From Rodentibacter abscessus (GTDB taxonomy: Bacteria > Pseudomonadota > Gammaproteobacteria > Enterobacterales > Pasteurellaceae), in assembly GCF_047160095.1 (NCBI RefSeq), contig NZ_AP038785.1, forward strand, positions 310,001-374,000: a stretch of DNA of 64,000 nucleotides, read 5' to 3'. A program made the translations under genes and the position numbers. The notes below the pieces were generated by a model, which was not told the origin of the DNA, searched no databases, and was given only the letters and a program-made list of their open reading frames with translations. Shown one piece after another: positions 61,131-64,000 of the stretch. Every line of letters starts with the position of its first letter. Position 1 is the stretch's first letter.

Positions 61131-64000
61131 TTTTCCTCGCTTAATACTTCAAGTAGCGCTTGCAACGGATGTTTTAATACAACCTGTTCATAACGTTTCA
61201 CTTGGCTGCGACAAGAATAGCCGGTGGCTAAACAAAAGTGCGGATCTTTTCCGTTGAGTTTTTTCCCCCAAGAAATATCATAAATTTCACGGCTCATCGC
61301 TTGATTTTGCACTTCGTGACCAAACACGCCCGCCATACCGCAGCAGCCTACTTTTTCCACCTTTAAGGTTTGCCCGAATTTTGCAAAGATTTGTTGCCAT
61401 TCTTTCGGGCTGTTCGGCATAAAAGTCGATTCCGTACAATGTGGAAACAAATACCATTCAAAAGTGCGGTCATTTTTTTCCATATTTTTCAATTCGATGG
61501 TAAATAAGTCGGAATTAAGTTGTGTTGTTAGCCATTCGTGTGCGGTTAATACGTGGAAGTCGCCGCGTTGTTCTTGCAATGTTTCTTTGTATTCATCACG
61601 ATAAGAAAGCACGATTGCGGGATCTACGCCCACCAATGGCACGCCCAATTTGGCTATGCGATTGAGAAATTCCGCTTGATTTTTAGCGGTTTTGGCAAAG
61701 CGTTTCAAAAAGCCTTTTATGTGCATAGCTTTACCATTAGGTTTAAACGGCAACAAAATCGGTTGAAAACCGAGTTTTTGGGCGAGCGCAACAAAATCAC
61801 GTACGACTTTAGCGTCATAATAAGAAGTATAGGGATCTTGTACGATCAGTAAAACACGCGCTTTTTCGACCGCACTTAACCGTTCCAACTCTTCTAAGGG
61901 TTTGCCTTGATAGTGAATTTCGACAAGTTGCTGTTGCAAATTCGGCTCGGAAAGTAGAGGCAAATCCGTCATACCGATTGTTTTTTCTACAAGGGTTTGA
62001 GTGGCTTTTAATTTTGTAAAATAATTGAAGAATTTCGCCTGTTTTGCCATATAAGGGGAGGCGATTTCCAAGTTTGCCACAATATGGTCTTTAATCGGGC
62101 GCAAATAACGGCTGTGGTAAAAATGAAAAAATTTTGCACGAAAATTCGGTACGTCAATTTTTATCGGACATTGGCTGGCGCAGGCTTTGCATGCCAAGCA
62201 GGTATCCATTGCCGCTTTTACCTCGTGGGAAAAGTCATATTCACCACGTCGTTTTTGTACCGTATTACGAATACGTGCGATAAGTGCGGTCAATTTGACT
62301 TCGGTTTTTTGGAAATCCAACTGCTCAGGCGTAATATTTTTATCGGCGAGCAAACGTAGCCATTCACGTACCAGTGCAGCACGCCCTTTCGGTGAAAAGA
62401 CACGGTTTTTGCTGACTTTCATTGAAGGGCACATAATGCTGTGTTCATCAAAATTAAAGCATAAACCGTTGCCGTTGCAGTTCATCGCACCTTTAAATTC
62501 ATTGCGAATTTGCACGGGGATTTGGCGATCATTATCCGCACGCATGGTTGATAAAATGGAATAGAGTTCATCTTTTGAATTCAATGGCGTGCAGATTTTG
62601 CCCGGATTTAAGCGATTATTCGGATCAAATAAGAACTTGATGTAGCGAAGTTCGTTCCATAATTCCGGTGTAAAGAATTTCTCACCATAATGCGAACGCA
62701 CGCCTTTACCGTGTTCTCCCCACAATAACCCGCCGTATTTTGTTGTGAGCGCCGTCACTTCATCAGAAATTTGTTTGAACAGTTTCACTTGGTTTTTATC
62801 GCATAAATCAAGCGCCGGGCGAACGTGTAAAACGCCGGCATCGACATGACCGAACATACCATATTGCAGGTGATGGCTATCCAGCAAGGCACGAAATTCT
62901 TCAATGTAATCCGCCAGATGTTCCGGCGGCACGCAGGTATCTTCCACAAAAGGGATCGGTTTTGCCGCACCTTTTGCATTACCGAGTAAGCCTACGGCTT
63001 TTTTTCGCATCGCATAAATACGTTCAATGGAAGCTAAATCCGAGCAAACTTGATAACCGATAATTGAATCTTGTCGGCGTGCGATTTTTTCATCCAGTGC
63101 TTGGCAAAGTGCGGTTACTTGACGGTCGATTTTTTCTTTATTATCACCGGCATATTCCACGATATTTAAACCGAGGATTGGATTTTCTTCGCTTTCGGTT
63201 AAAAGCTCACGCACGGAATGCCAAATGATGTCTTGCTTGGCGAGATTCAACACCTTGGAATCAATAGTTTCTACCGAAAGTGCATTGGCTTTCACCATAA
63301 ACGGTGCATTGCGTAACGCTGCATCAAAGGAACTATATTTGATATTAATTAAGGTGCGGTATTGGGGAATGGGAAGAAGATTTAATTTTGCTTCGCAGAT
63401 AAAGGCAAGGGAGCCTTCCGAACCGGTGAGCAGTCGGGTGAGATTAAATTCGCTTGCATCTTCATTAAAAACGTTCTTTAAATCATAACCGGTTAAAAAG
63501 CGGTTAAGCTGAGGTAAATCATTAATAATAGCAGTGCGCTTTTCTTTACAGCGTTGGGCAATTTCTTGATAAAGTCGTTTGCCGGAAGCATTTAATTCAA
63601 GAGAATTAGTAGTTTCTAAAATATCCTGAAATTTGACCGCTCTTGTATCGAGTATTTCGCCGTTCATTAATACTGCGCGTAGTTCCAATACGTGATCAGA
63701 GGTTTTACCGTATTGTAAAGAACCTTGTCCTGATGCATCCGTATTAATCATTCCGCCTAAAGTGGCACGATTGCTGGTGGAAAGTTCCGGCGCGAAAAAT
63801 AGACCGTAAGGTTTCAAGAATTGATTGAGCTGATCTTTTACTACGCCCGCTTGCACGCGTACCCAACGTTCCTCCACATTAAGTTCCAAAATAGTTGTCA
63901 TATAACGTGAAAGATCAACGATAATATTGTTATTGAGGGATTGCCCGTTCGTTCCCGTACCACCGCCGCGCGGGGTGAAAGTGAGAGATTGAAAATCAGG
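61127..64000 (-). CDS. ydiJ: YdiJ-type FAD/Fe-S dehydrogenase (5' end outside window)
   Basis: 957 residues visible; the frame stays open to base 64000, so the N-terminus is missing (family about 1020). Layout: FAD-binding PCMH domain (RGGGTGTNGQSLNNNIIVDLS at the window edge, then NRATLGGMINTDASGQGS), FAD-oxidase C-terminal domain (GMFGHVDAGVLHVRPALD, LLWGEHGKGVRS), 4Fe-4S CLACKACASQCPIKIDVPNF, and a CCG domain (FPHCTES, CCGMAGVFGHE). E. coli YdiJ oxidises D-2-hydroxyglutarate, and a similar 2-hydroxyacid role is likely. The first in-window ATG (63901) is internal, not the start. Confidence 0.92.
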   Translation of the reverse strand, partial: PDFQSLTFTPRGGGTGTNGQSLNNNIIVDLSRYMTTILELNVEERWVRVQAGVVKDQLNQFLKPYGLFFAPELSTSNRATLGGMINTDASGQGSLQYGKTSDHVLELRAVLMNGEILDTRAVKFQDILETTNSLELNASGKRLYQEIAQRCKEKRTAIINDLPQLNRFLTGYDLKNVFNEDASEFNLTRLLTGSEGSLAFICEAKLNLLPIPQYRTLINIKYSSFDAALRNAPFMVKANALSVETIDSKVLNLAKQDIIWHSVRELLTESEENPILGLNIVEYAGDNKEKIDRQVTALCQALDEKIARRQDSIIGYQVCSDLASIERIYAMRKKAVGLLGNAKGAAKPIPFVEDTCVPPEHLADYIEEFRALLDSHHLQYGMFGHVDAGVLHVRPALDLCDKNQVKLFKQISDEVTALTTKYGGLLWGEHGKGVRSHYGEKFFTPELWNELRYIKFLFDPNNRLNPGKICTPLNSKDELYSILSTMRADNDRQIPVQIRNEFKGAMNCNGNGLCFNFDEHSIMCPSMKVSKNRVFSPKGRAALVREWLRLLADKNITPEQLDFQKTEVKLTALIARIRNTVQKRRGEYDFSHEVKAAMDTCLACKACASQCPIKIDVPNFRAKFFHFYHSRYLRPIKDHIVANLEIASPYMAKQAKFFNYFTKLKATQTLVEKTIGMTDLPLLSEPNLQQQLVEIHYQGKPLEELERLSAVEKARVLLIVQDPYTSYYDAKVVRDFVALAQKLGFQPILLPFKPNGKAMHIKGFLKRFAKTAKNQAEFLNRIAKLGVPLVGVDPAIVLSYRDEYKETLQEQRGDFHVLTAHEWLTTQLNSDLFTIELKNMEKNDRTFEWYLFPHCTESTFMPNSPKEWQQIFAKFGQTLKVEKVGCCGMAGVFGHEVQNQAMSREIYDISWGKKLNGKDPHFCLATGYSCRSQVKRYEQVVLKHPLQALLEVLSEEK

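Noticed and set aside
62084..62564. Open frames antisense to the ydiJ-type gene
   Set aside because: They mirror codons of a clearly conserved Fe-S protein.
1..64000. CRISPR array or phage/conjugative region
   Set aside because: I saw no regularly spaced repeats with unique spacers, no integrase next to a tRNA gene, and no phage structural genes. The repeats found are dispersed single copies.
1..64000. tRNA or rRNA genes
   Set aside because: I found no GTTCGAATC-type T-loop with a matching acceptor stem and no rRNA motif; only the 4.5S RNA is convincing.

Overview
The window is typical Pasteurellaceae chromosome. The 9-mer AAGTGCGGT and its complement ACCGCACTT recur throughout, inside genes and as inverted pairs between them. 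This is the Hin-type DNA uptake signal sequence (USS) of the Haemophilus/Aggregatibacter/Pasteurella branch. Gene order supports this: uvrD-dppBCDF, cysS-ppiB-tatD family, fdhD/fdnGHI-fdhE, recN/nadK/grpE and selD as a selenoprotein are all familiar from Haemophilus-type genomes. I cannot name the species.

Layout. 1-1.9 kb: end of a sorbitol (glucitol) operon (srlD partial, srlM, srlR). 2-5.1 kb: a PEBP-family gene, rsmC, a small lipoprotein, holD, rimI. 5.1-11.9 kb: respiratory formate dehydrogenase (fdnGHI with an in-frame selenocysteine UGA, fdhE, and divergent fdhD). 12-18.2 kb: uvrD with a LexA box, then dppBCDF without a binding protein gene. 18.4-22 kb: udk-dcd-asmA-like-sotB operon. 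22.1-27.5 kb: an AfuABC-type ABC importer with two tandem binding proteins and a CRP-like site upstream. 27.6-30.4 kb: mobile DNA, namely an IS110-family element lying inside a small inverted-repeat element, and an IS3/IS150-type element inserted into a USS hairpin. 30.4-36.2 kb: nrdD with NrdR and FNR sites, grpE, nadK, recN with a LexA box. 36.5-44 kb: two small membrane proteins, hrpA, nudF, cpdA, yjdM, ytfJ. 44.3-49.5 kb: an MFS carrier, cysS, ppiB, a TatD-family hydrolase, nrdG and the 4.5S RNA gene. 49.5-55.1 kb: cydDC, trxB and a ybbN-like gene. 55.1-58.3 kb: gluconate regulon (gntT-type permease, gntK, gntR) with paired CRP and GntR operators. 58.4-64 kb: selD (selenocysteine UGA), hemH, menI and a ydiJ-type dehydrogenase running off the end.

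How the genes work together. Much of the window serves low-oxygen life: formate dehydrogenase and its maturation factors, selenophosphate synthase for its selenocysteine, anaerobic ribonucleotide reductase NrdD with activase NrdG, and the CydDC exporter needed for cytochrome bd. Sugar use is the second theme (sorbitol, probably sugar phosphates, gluconate), with CRP sites at two of the three loci and the cAMP phosphodiesterase cpdA in the same window.

The least explained structure is a family of short (about 90-180 bp) intergenic inverted-repeat elements with ends like CGGTATTATGTATCAGTTGC, nested palindromes inside, and 8-bp target duplications that are perfect at two loci. One copy holds an IS110-type element whose recombinase has a single in-frame amber codon and whose 5' leader could encode a bridge RNA.
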